Notes under the pieces: model-generated
Told to the model about the DNA's origin: nothing
Database searches by the model: none
What the model saw: only the letters and a program-made list of their open reading frames with translations
In this document: positions 5,874-11,896 of the stretch, one piece after another
How positions within the stretch are numbered: position 1 is the stretch's first letter
How the letters are laid out: the number at the start of each line of letters is the position of its first letter
Assembly: GCA_027062125.1 (NCBI GenBank)
Contig: JAMOTW010000213.1
Span: 1 to 15,678 of the forward strand
Origin: Thermococcus sp.
GTDB taxonomy: Archaea > Methanobacteriota_B > Thermococci > Thermococcales > Thermococcaceae
DNA: 15,678 nt
Reading direction: 5' to 3'
Made by a program: the position numbers and the translations under genes

Positions 5874-6101
5874 TCAGAGCTTCTCAATCACAATAACCGA
5901 ACGGCCGTCGAGGGTCGTCGTGGCGACTATGACCTTGTCACCACCCCCGGCTCCTATGTGCCTCAGCTCCGTTGTTATGGCCAGGAAGACGCGGCCACCG
6001 CTGGAGGTGACCGTCCTCACCCGCCAGTTGCCCTCACCGTAGCGTTCGTTAAGCTCCTCGCCCCTTGCCACGATTCTTCTAAGGGTATCGAGGTCCTCCA
6101 T
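5874..6101 (-). CDS. Small soluble protein, unknown function
   Basis: A 75-aa protein, MEDLDTLRRI... to ...VIVIEKL, with an N-terminal helix and then several beta-like stretches (NWRVRTVTSSGGRVFLAITTE and KVIVATTTLDGRSVIVIE). It has no membrane segment and no motif I recognise. I place the start at the ATG 6101 because GGTGAGG lies just upstream and a TATA-like CTATTAAT (about 6133-6140 on the - strand) would start transcription roughly 10 nt before it. The frame is open further up to a start at 6203, which would add a hydrophobic stretch (KFFILLSVV); that version would contain the likely promoter and is less probable. It converges with the ABC permease gene, 18 bases apart. Confidence 0.6.
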   Translation of the reverse strand: MEDLDTLRRIVARGEELNERYGEGNWRVRTVTSSGGRVFLAITTELRHIGAGGGDKVIVATTTLDGRSVIVIEKL

Positions 6102-6305
6102 AACCCTCACCCCCCGTTCTTCCGCGGGGCACCCATTAATAGGCTCAGTCATTACCACCGAAAGTAAAATAAAAAATTTTTGCACAGTGTAAAGAGAAAC
6201 CACAACAGTGGACGAGGGAACACTCCCAGACCGCAGGATTCAACGGACTCCCAGCCGTCCTGCGCGGAACCAAAAGAAAAACAGGCATACCGGGAGAACC
6301 GGGCG
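6102..6305. other. Intergenic stretch with promoter and inverted repeat
   Basis: About 200 bases between two - strand genes. The part next to the small unknown gene is very AT-rich (AAAATAAAAAATTTTT, about 6165-6180) and holds its likely promoter. At 6231-6267 a GC-rich inverted repeat (CCGCAGGA...CGG with CCG...TCCTGCGCGG) can form a bulged stem. It lies downstream of the UPF0201 gene on the - strand. I see no gene here. Confidence 0.5.
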
Positions 6306-6719
6306 TTACTCTATCGGAACCCCGTCCTTCGTCCTCGGGGCGAGCCACTTCATGAGCTTCACCGGGTCTTTCGTCCTTATGATTATCGTTATCGGGCCGA
6401 GCGGGCTCTCCTCGTTGAAGTTCACGACGCCGGCGTAGGCGGCCTGCTTGTTCACCTTGACGATTATCTCCTCGCCGAAGTAGCCCTCCTCGAGGAAACT
6501 CCTTGCCGTGTCGAGTATCGCCTGCCCCCTGAAAAGCTCGTAGAGCCTCTGGAGGGCTTTCCTGCTCTTAGTCTTCCCGGTGAGGATTATGTGGTCCCCC
6601 TTATCAAAGGCCTCGAACTCCAGGTCATGAACCAGGTTCAGCATGGCCCTCTTGACCTTCTCGATGTCCTCCGTCGGGTAAACGTAAGCCTCGACTTCAA
6701 CTTCCTCGAACAGCTCCAT
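6306..6719 (-). CDS. UPF0201-family RNA-binding protein
   Basis: A 137-aa protein of the archaeal UPF0201 family (RNA_binding domain; structurally studied in Pyrococcus, with a dsRBD-like fold and dimer formation). Recognisable stretches are FEEVEVEAYVYPTEDIEKVK near the start, ALQRLYELFRGQ and ILDTARSFLEEGYFGEE in the middle, and NEESPLGPITI plus WLAPRTKDGVPIE at the end. It probably binds structured RNA; no precise role is known to me. The frame is open to a TTG at 6770, but the TATA box TTTATAA (6757-6751) lies inside that extension. The ATG at 6719 has GGTGG just ahead and gives the usual family length, so I chose it. The promoter is shared or overlapped with the divergent ZIP gene. Confidence 0.85.
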   Translation of the reverse strand: MELFEEVEVEAYVYPTEDIEKVKRAMLNLVHDLEFEAFDKGDHIILTGKTKSRKALQRLYELFRGQAILDTARSFLEEGYFGEEIIVKVNKQAAYAGVVNFNEESPLGPITIIIRTKDPVKLMKWLAPRTKDGVPIE

Positions 6720-6742
6720 CTTTCCCACCGGACTAAGGTCGG

Positions 6743-6758
6743 AAGAAACCTTATAAAC
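6743..6758. promoter_or_regulatory. Possible bidirectional TATA promoter (UPF0201 gene / ZIP gene)
   Basis: On the + strand AAGAAACC-TTATAAAC is a good BRE plus TATA, placing transcription start near 6778, ahead of the GTG at 6791. On the - strand the same core reads TTTATAAGG, with a start expected near 6728, just ahead of the ATG at 6719. The core TTATAA is its own reverse complement, so one TBP site may serve both genes. Confidence 0.6.
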
Positions 6759-6790
6759 CCAACCGCCCAAATAATTAGGGTGGCCTAACA

Positions 6791-7600
6791 GTGTTAGAGA
6801 ACTTCATAGCCAGCCTCGCCGAGTGGATACTCAGCGTTTCCAACGGCGAGATAATGTGGGTCGCTTTCTACGCCGGCCTGTTCGTTGCCCTGATGACCTC
6901 CCTCGGTGCCATGGTGGCAATATTCGCCAAGAGTCTCCCGGAAAACGGGGTGGACTTTGCCCTCAGCTTCGCGGCGGGAGTTATGATCGTCGCCTCCTTC
7001 ACATCGCTCATACTTCCCGCAATAGAGAGCACCGGTTCTTTCTCTCCCGCAGGAATAGGAATAGCACTCGGCGTCCTCCTGATATACGCCATCGACCGCT
7101 TCCTTCCCCATGAGCACCTGGTCAGGGGCTACGAGGGCCCCAAATCAATGAAGGACCGCCTCAGAAAGGTGTGGCTCCTCGTGATAGCTGTCATAATCCA
7201 CAACCTGCCGGAGGGCCTCGCCGTAGGCACTTCCCTCGTCTACGACCTCGAGGTGGGCCTCATCACGACGATAGCGATAGGCATACAGGACTTCCCGGAG
7301 GGAACGGTGGTTTCCCTACCGCTGGCGGCCATTCAGAAGAAGCGCCTCCAGCCGATTCTTATGGGAGTCCTGAGCGGCTTCGCGGAAATGGCGATGGTTC
7401 TCGTTGGGGCCTACTTCTTCACGCTCTTCAGCTGGCTCCTGCCGTACGGCCTTGGAATGGCGGGCGGTGCGATGCTCTATGTTACGGTGAAGGAGATGAT
7501 ACCTGAGATATACAGGGGAAAAAAGAACGAGACGCTGGTTACCCTCGGCTTCTTTGTGGGCTTCTACGTCATGCTCTTCCTCGACTCAATGCTCGGCTAG
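6791..7600 (+). CDS. ZIP family metal transporter
   Basis: A 269-aa membrane protein with about eight helices. It carries both halves of the ZIP binuclear metal site: HNLPEG (137-142) in helix 4 and QDFPEG (166-171) in helix 5. ZIP proteins bring Zn2+, Fe2+ or related divalent metals into the cytoplasm. The loop between helices 3 and 4 has a short PHEH motif (106-109) where the family often carries histidines. The start is a GTG with GGTGG about 8 bases upstream (6778-6782), and an AAGAAACC-TTATAAAC promoter precedes it. In helix 5 the first metal ligand position is Gln rather than the frequent His, as in GufA-like members, so metal preference may differ. The 3' end overlaps the convergent kinase gene by 15 bases. 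Confidence 0.93.
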   Translation: MLENFIASLAEWILSVSNGEIMWVAFYAGLFVALMTSLGAMVAIFAKSLPENGVDFALSFAAGVMIVASFTSLILPAIESTGSFSPAGIGIALGVLLIYAIDRFLPHEHLVRGYEGPKSMKDRLRKVWLLVIAVIIHNLPEGLAVGTSLVYDLEVGLITTIAIGIQDFPEGTVVSLPLAAIQKKRLQPILMGVLSGFAEMAMVLVGAYFFTLFSWLLPYGLGMAGGAMLYVTVKEMIPEIYRGKKNETLVTLGFFVGFYVMLFLDSMLG

Positions 7601-8143
7601 AATCCTGTCCACGAGCTCCCTCACTTTTTTAACGTATTCGTCGTGCGTTCCGTCGTTAACGAGCATGTAGTCCGCCATCGCAATGACGTTTCCTATTCCG
7701 AAGCGCAGCTCCTTCCAGTCCCTCTCCTCGAAGTCCTCCCAGCTCCTCGGATCGTCGTGCCTGCCCCTCGCTTTGAGCCTCTCGAAGCGCGTGTGCGGCG
7801 GCGTGTGGACGGCGATGATTATTATCTCCTCCTCGGGAAAGGCGCTCCTGAAGGTTCCGACCTCGTCGAGGGACCTTACCCCGTCTATGACCACGACGTC
7901 GCTTCCCTTGAGCAGTTCGCGAACCTTCTCAACGGTCAGCTTCGCGACGGCGTTCTGTCCCAGCTCCTGCCTCAGCCTTATGCTGACCTTGGCAACGTTC
8001 TCCTTTGTGAGCTCGAGACCGCGCTTTGCCGTCTCCTCCCTCACGATGTCGCCCATAGAAACGCTGGGAAAACCCCTTCTCTCAAACTCGTGGACGATCT
8101 TGCTCTTCCCCGAACCTGGCATTCCAGTCACGATGATGATCAT
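7586..8143 (-). CDS. UPF0200-family P-loop nucleotide kinase (dephospho-CoA kinase-like)
   Basis: A 185-aa adenylate-kinase-fold protein with Walker A GMPGSGKS (7-14), VVVIDGVRSLDE as the Walker B/substrate segment and an Arg-rich lid region (RFERLKARGRHDDPRSWEDF). It resembles dephospho-CoA kinases and is often annotated that way. However, in Thermococcales the CoA-pathway kinase is known to be a different family (DUF359), so this one is better called a kinase of unknown substrate. I chose the ATG at 8143. A GTG at 8152 in frame is possible, and the TATA box TTTTTAAAT (about 8172-8180) puts the transcription start at or near it, so the leader is very short. It follows hel308 on the same strand with a 45-bp gap. 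Confidence 0.85.
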   Translation of the reverse strand: MIIIVTGMPGSGKSKIVHEFERRGFPSVSMGDIVREETAKRGLELTKENVAKVSIRLRQELGQNAVAKLTVEKVRELLKGSDVVVIDGVRSLDEVGTFRSAFPEEEIIIIAVHTPPHTRFERLKARGRHDDPRSWEDFEERDWKELRFGIGNVIAMADYMLVNDGTHDEYVKKVRELVDRILAEH

Positions 8144-8171
8144 AGTGCCCACGCCCGGATAAAATTGGGGG

Positions 8172-8181
8172 ATTTAAAAAG
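8172..8181 (-). promoter_or_regulatory. TATA box of the UPF0200 kinase gene
   Basis: CTTTTTAAAT on the - strand in the 45-bp gap after hel308, about 25 nt before the possible starts at 8152 or 8143. It suggests that the kinase gene is not wholly dependent on hel308 transcription. Confidence 0.55.
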
Positions 8182-8188
8182 TTAGCCC

Positions 8189-10369
8189 TTAATTGAGGAA
8201 CGCGTCCAGCGTCCCTTTCTTTTTGCGCTCCGCCTTTTTTCCAGCGTCTTTTATCTTCCCGGGCATTTCAACGCCGAAATGCTTGAATAAACCCTCCACG
8301 ACCTTGATGCCTATGCCCTCCACCTCGAGCAGGTCCTTGACCTTCGCGCGCATTATATCCTCCTGAGTTCTGAAGCCGGCATTGTAGAGCGCCCTCGCCC
8401 TCTTCCTTCCGATGTTAGGGAGCCTGACCAGCTCAAGAAGTTCCTCTCTGACTCCATGCCTCAGCCTGAGGTGCAGGTCTCTCAGGTAGTCCAGCACGTC
8501 TTCCTTTGGCTCAAAAAGCCTGTACAGCTCGATGAGCGCGTACATGAGCCAGTCCGCCAGCTCGAGGATTCTGTAGAGGTCGCCTGGGTCTATGTTGTAG
8601 GTCTCGTATATCCTCGTCTCCGGAACCTCGTTTATCCAGTCGAGGAGGACTTTAGCGGTCTTCACCTGGCTCAGGAAGCCCTGGAAGCGCGAGTCCTCGT
8701 AGTAGGGGATGTTGGTGTAGAGCTTCTCTTCAAACTCGTAGGCGAGGTCGAGATAATCCTCCAGCTCGCGCTTTCTGGCGGTAAGCGTTGCCATGTCCGG
8801 AGTGGAGGCTATCAGCTGGAAGACCCCAAAGGGGTTGGGGTTCTTTTCAAGCCTTGGAAACGCGTCGCGGAACTTCTTGGCGGTGAGCGGGTCGATGTAG
8901 AGCTGGGAAGTCCTCTTCCCAAAGGGGAGGGCGATGAAGCGGTCCTCCATGTCCATGTCGATGAACTCGTTCTCGATGAGGAAGTAGACGACGTTTTTCG
9001 CTTTGTACTCCAGCGAAGCAATGTCCTCCCTCTGGTGGGCGTAGAAGGTCCTCCCAAGGAATGAAACGAGCTCGCGGAAGTCCTGAATCCCGAAGTTGGT
9101 TATCAAAGCAAGAATCTGGCTCCTGAAGGCCTGTTCGTTCGCCAGCATTGAGAACAGCTTCTCGGGCTTCCCGTGGATGTAGCGCTCCATGAGCTTCTTC
9201 GGCTCCTCCGTCCTGGCGACTATGATGGCCTCGCCAACTCTGTCGTACTTCGGCCTCCCAGCGCGGCCCATCATCTGCTGGATTTCGAGGACGGGAATGT
9301 CAGTCCAGCCAAAGCCAGCGTAGCGCTTCGTATCGCGGATTATAACGCGGAAGGCGGGCGTATTGACTCCAGCGGCCAATGTGGGGGTGGCTGTGATGAC
9401 TTTGACGATTCCTGCCCGAAATGCGTCCTCTATCAGCGTCCTCTCAGCCCTGCTTAAACCGGCGTGGTGGAAGGCGACTCCGCCCTTCAATGCCCTCTTC
9501 AGCTTCTCTGTCGTTGGGTTGTCCTCTATCTGTGAGATCAGCTCCTCCAGTCGTCTCGTCTCCGGCTTGGTGAGCAGTCTGGAGATCTTCGATGAGAGCG
9601 ATAGGGCCTCTTTCTCAGCGGAACGCCTCGTGTTGACGAACACCAGCGCCTGCTTGCCCCTCTTCACGGCGTCGATTGCCAGGCTCTCCCAGTTCTCGGG
9701 ATAGCGGTCCGTCCTGCCGTCCTCCCAGAAGAGCGTGCCGAGGTGGAAGACGCCCTTCCTCAGCTCGACAGGGCGCCAGTCGCTCATAACCAGCGCGGCG
9801 TCAAGCCACTCGGCAAGCTCCTCGGCGTTTCCAACGGTGGCACTCAAAGCGAGAATCTGCGCCCTGCCGAGCATGTGGCTGAGTATCATCTCAAGGGTTG
9901 CCCCCCTGTCGTAAGAGCCTATTAGGTGAACTTCATCGGCAACTACAAGCTTGACGTCCCTAACCCAGCCTGGAGAATGCCTCAGCAGGGAGTCGAACTT
10001 CTCTGCCGTTGCCACTATGATGTCGTACCTCCCGAGCCATTCGTCAGTTGAGTCGTAGTCGCCGGTTGTAGCCGCGACCCTTATTCCGAGGCTCTCCCAC
10101 TCCTTGAACTCGCGGTACTTCTCCTCGGCGAGGGCCTTCAGGGGGACCAGATAGACGGCTTTTCCGCCCTCGCGGAGGAGTTTGTTGACCATGACTATCT
10201 CGCTCACGAGGGTTTTTCCACTCGCCGTCGGGATGGCCAGAACGAGGTTTTTGCCCTCGAGGACGCCGCTTTTAAGTGCCTCCGCCTGCGGCGGGTAGAG
10301 CTCCTCTATGCCCCTCTCGCGGATGATCCTCTTTATTCTCCCATCGACCGGAAGCTCATCAACTTTCAT
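8189..10369 (-). CDS. hel308: ATP-dependent DNA helicase Hel308 (Hjm)
   Basis: A 726-aa Ski2-like superfamily 2 helicase that unwinds forked DNA and lagging strands and acts at stalled replication forks and Holliday-type junctions. Motifs in order: Q-motif YPPQAEAL (25-32), Walker A AIPTASGKT (45-53), DEVH (145-148), SAT (176-178), VFVNTRRSAE (243-252), TATPTLAAGVNTP (326-338) and QMMGRAGRP (365-373). A ratchet domain follows, then a helix-hairpin-helix LPNIGRKRARALYNAGF (about 650-666) and a lysine-rich tail ending KKGTLDAFLN (717-726), which resembles a PCNA-interacting peptide. I chose the ATG at 10369; an in-frame GTG at 10378 would fall almost on the transcription start. Length and all motifs are intact. 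Confidence 0.96.
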   Translation of the reverse strand: MKVDELPVDGRIKRIIRERGIEELYPPQAEALKSGVLEGKNLVLAIPTASGKTLVSEIVMVNKLLREGGKAVYLVPLKALAEEKYREFKEWESLGIRVAATTGDYDSTDEWLGRYDIIVATAEKFDSLLRHSPGWVRDVKLVVADEVHLIGSYDRGATLEMILSHMLGRAQILALSATVGNAEELAEWLDAALVMSDWRPVELRKGVFHLGTLFWEDGRTDRYPENWESLAIDAVKRGKQALVFVNTRRSAEKEALSLSSKISRLLTKPETRRLEELISQIEDNPTTEKLKRALKGGVAFHHAGLSRAERTLIEDAFRAGIVKVITATPTLAAGVNTPAFRVIIRDTKRYAGFGWTDIPVLEIQQMMGRAGRPKYDRVGEAIIVARTEEPKKLMERYIHGKPEKLFSMLANEQAFRSQILALITNFGIQDFRELVSFLGRTFYAHQREDIASLEYKAKNVVYFLIENEFIDMDMEDRFIALPFGKRTSQLYIDPLTAKKFRDAFPRLEKNPNPFGVFQLIASTPDMATLTARKRELEDYLDLAYEFEEKLYTNIPYYEDSRFQGFLSQVKTAKVLLDWINEVPETRIYETYNIDPGDLYRILELADWLMYALIELYRLFEPKEDVLDYLRDLHLRLRHGVREELLELVRLPNIGRKRARALYNAGFRTQEDIMRAKVKDLLEVEGIGIKVVEGLFKHFGVEMPGKIKDAGKKAERKKKGTLDAFLN

Positions 10370-10400
10370 ACTCCTCACATCCCACCCAATTGGGGGCGGC

Positions 10401-10416
10401 GGTTTTATATGCTTAT
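10401..10416 (-). promoter_or_regulatory. BRE/TATA promoter of hel308
   Basis: Read on the - strand, GATAAGCATATAAAACC contains a TATA box ATATAAAAC. Start of transcription is expected near 10380, about 10 nt before the chosen ATG at 10369. Confidence 0.7.
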
Positions 10417-10609
10417 CCCAGGCCCTGTCTTTAGCGGGTACTTTACGGGAAACCCAAACCTCTCGATGCCTTCAAAACTTTGGGGGTGCTGGGGGCCACT
10501 GTCGGCCACTGCTTCCTCGATTCCCCCAGAAAAACTTGAAAACACTACGAAAAGCTTAAATGAGTTGGGGGCTAAATATGGACGTAAAGCCTTTCCGCGG
10601 TGGTGAAAA
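10411..10609. other. Intergenic stretch with repeat, inverted repeat and promoter
   Basis: About 200 bases between the hel308 promoter and the Lrp-like gene. A 7-bp inverted repeat CTGGGGG (10489-10495) / CCCCCAG (10523-10529) encloses two copies of GGCCACTG (10494-10501 and 10504-10511). TATA-like boxes for the downstream gene lie at CTTAAATG (about 10554-10561, preceded by GAAAAG) and CTAAATATG (about 10571-10579). GGTGGTGA (10599-10606) is a strong ribosome binding site. I see no gene. Confidence 0.5.
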
Positions 10610-10855
10610 ATGGTTAGGTCGTACGTTTTATTGACCGTTGAGATTGGAAAAGTTGAGAGCGTCATAGAGGCGCTCAAGCAGATTCCGGGCGTTACGAAGG
10701 CCGACGCCGTCACCGGCCCCTACGATGCAATAGTCCACATAGAGGCCAACGACCTCGGCGAGCTCACCAGAAAGATACTCCACGACATACACAACATCGA
10801 CGGCGTCATCGACACCACTACCGCCATAGTCGTGGAAATGGAAGAAGAGGAGTGA
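10610..10855 (+). CDS. Stand-alone Lrp/AsnC effector (RAM) domain protein
   Basis: An 81-aa protein consisting only of the C-terminal effector-binding domain of Lrp/AsnC regulators. It has the beta-alpha-beta-beta-alpha-beta order YVLLTVEIG / KVESVIEALKQIPGV / TKADAVTGPYDAIVHIEA / LGELTRKILHDIHNI / VIDTTTAIVVEME. There is no helix-turn-helix, so it cannot bind DNA alone. Such 'demi' feast/famine proteins form dimers and higher assemblies, bind small molecules (often amino acids) and may join full-length Lrp proteins. The GPYDAIV motif is typical. The ATG at 10610 has a strong GGTGGTGA ribosome binding site four bases upstream. It meets SRP19 tail to tail: the two stop codons abut in TGATCA (10853-10858). 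Confidence 0.92.
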   Translation: MVRSYVLLTVEIGKVESVIEALKQIPGVTKADAVTGPYDAIVHIEANDLGELTRKILHDIHNIDGVIDTTTAIVVEMEEEE

Positions 10856-11200
10856 TCACCTCTTTTTCTTCCTGGATTTGTGCTTCTTGCCCTTGGCCTT
10901 AGTTCGGGTTTTTCTGATCTCCCTGATCTTCTGGCCGAGCATCCTGAGGGACTTCCCCTTCGGGTGCTTGCTCTCCAGTCTGAGCATGCCCCTTATCTTG
11001 TAGGTCTCGTCGAGGCCCGCTAACCTCGGGTTCAGCTTCTCATCGTCCCTCTCAACGACCTTCATTCCAAGAGCCAAAGCCGCCTCGGCTATCTCCCCAA
11101 CCTTCGGGGCGTCGACGGCGAACTCCCTGCCCACAGCCCTTCCATAGCGCCTGCTGAGCCTCGCGTCGAGCTCGTTGGGCCACACCACGAACTTTCTCAT
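10856..11200 (-). CDS. srp19: Signal recognition particle 19 kDa protein
   Basis: A 114-aa protein of the archaeal SRP19 family, which binds the tips of helices 6 and 8 of 7S RNA and prepares it for SRP54 in co-translational targeting to the membrane. The N-terminus KFVVWPNELDARLSRRYGR and the segment ALALGMKVVERDDEKLNPR are typical. The protein ends in a long basic tail (KTRTKAKGKKHKSRKKKR) suited to RNA binding. The ATG at 11200 is preceded by GGTGGGAAG. The coding T-rich stretch at its 3' end (CTCTTTTTCTTCC on the + strand, 10859-10871) may also serve as terminator for the convergent Lrp-like gene. Family is sure. Confidence 0.95.
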   Translation of the reverse strand: MRKFVVWPNELDARLSRRYGRAVGREFAVDAPKVGEIAEAALALGMKVVERDDEKLNPRLAGLDETYKIRGMLRLESKHPKGKSLRMLGQKIREIRKTRTKAKGKKHKSRKKKR

Positions 11201-11216
11201 CTTCCCACCTGAGAAG

Positions 11217-11241
11217 GTTTAAAAGAAATGGCGTTAAAAAC
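11217..11241. promoter_or_regulatory. Interleaved divergent promoters of srp19 and the DUF257 gene
   Basis: On the + strand GAAGGTTTAAAAG holds a TATA box at about 11217-11225, giving a start near 11246 for the DUF257 gene. On the - strand GGGTTTTTAACGC holds a TATA box at about 11232-11240, giving a start near 11212 for srp19. The two promoters therefore cross over each other. Confidence 0.5.
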
Positions 11242-11257
11242 CCTTTTGGTGAGAGGT

Positions 11258-11896
11258 ATGGACGTTCCCACCCTCAAGAAATACATCCTCGGTAAGGCCA
11301 ACAGGGGAGATACCGTTCTCATAGAATACGAGCCCACCTACCCGGTTGAGGAGTTCTCCTGGGGCTTCCTGATACCCGCGTTGCTCGATAGAGACGGCGT
11401 TGTCGTGGCCGACTTCTTCGGCGTGGGTGACCTGCTGTTCAGGAACTACATACGCAGGGTTTCCGGGAGGGAGTACTCCCGCACCATCGAGCTGATGAGG
11501 AAGATCAAGGTCGTCAAAATAGGGCCCGGCTCGGCCAGCTACGGAGGAGTCGTCGAGGAAATAACACCATCCTACGAGCCCCACGCCTTACTGAAGAACT
11601 ACCACACCATCATAAGCAGGATGAGCAGACTGCCCTCCAAGCCGGAGTACTTCGTCACCTTCGGCCTCGGGCACTACATCCACTTCGGGGGGGACGACGC
11701 CATCAGGTCACTGATAACCGCTGTCAGCACGATACCGATGGAGGACTGGGTGGGGATTCACTTTATAAACGAGGGCGTCATGAGAAGGGAACACCTGGCA
11801 ATGATGGAGGAGATATCCTCGATGGTCTTCCATGTCTCAGGGAACGGTCTGAAAGTGAAGAAGGAAGGTGGGAGTATTGATCAGGGAGGGGGATAA
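11258..11896 (+). CDS. DUF257 family protein, KaiC/RecA-like, unknown function
   Basis: A 212-aa soluble protein that I recognise as DUF257, a family largely confined to Thermococcales. Secondary structure resembles the RecA/KaiC-like fold (alternating strands and helices such as GDTVLIEYEP, GVVVADFFG and PEYFVTFGLGHYIHF), but I see no Walker A P-loop, so it is probably not an ATPase. I chose the ATG at 11258 because GGTGAGAGGT lies right before it and the likely TATA box (11217-11225) is too close to the in-frame ATG at 11228. The gene overlaps the trmI start by 20 bases, so the two are co-transcribed and coupled in translation. Function is unknown. Confidence 0.82.
   Translation: MDVPTLKKYILGKANRGDTVLIEYEPTYPVEEFSWGFLIPALLDRDGVVVADFFGVGDLLFRNYIRRVSGREYSRTIELMRKIKVVKIGPGSASYGGVVEEITPSYEPHALLKNYHTIISRMSRLPSKPEYFVTFGLGHYIHFGGDDAIRSLITAVSTIPMEDWVGIHFINEGVMRREHLAMMEEISSMVFHVSGNGLKVKKEGGSIDQGGG

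Noticed and set aside
6180..6788. A 202-codon + strand frame opposite the UPF0201 gene
   Set aside because: It covers the antisense of a recognised protein plus intergenic sequence and promoter; the composition is that of a shadow frame.
8456..9064. A 202-codon + strand frame opposite hel308
   Set aside because: It lies antisense to conserved helicase sequence, has no ribosome binding site and no recognisable motif.
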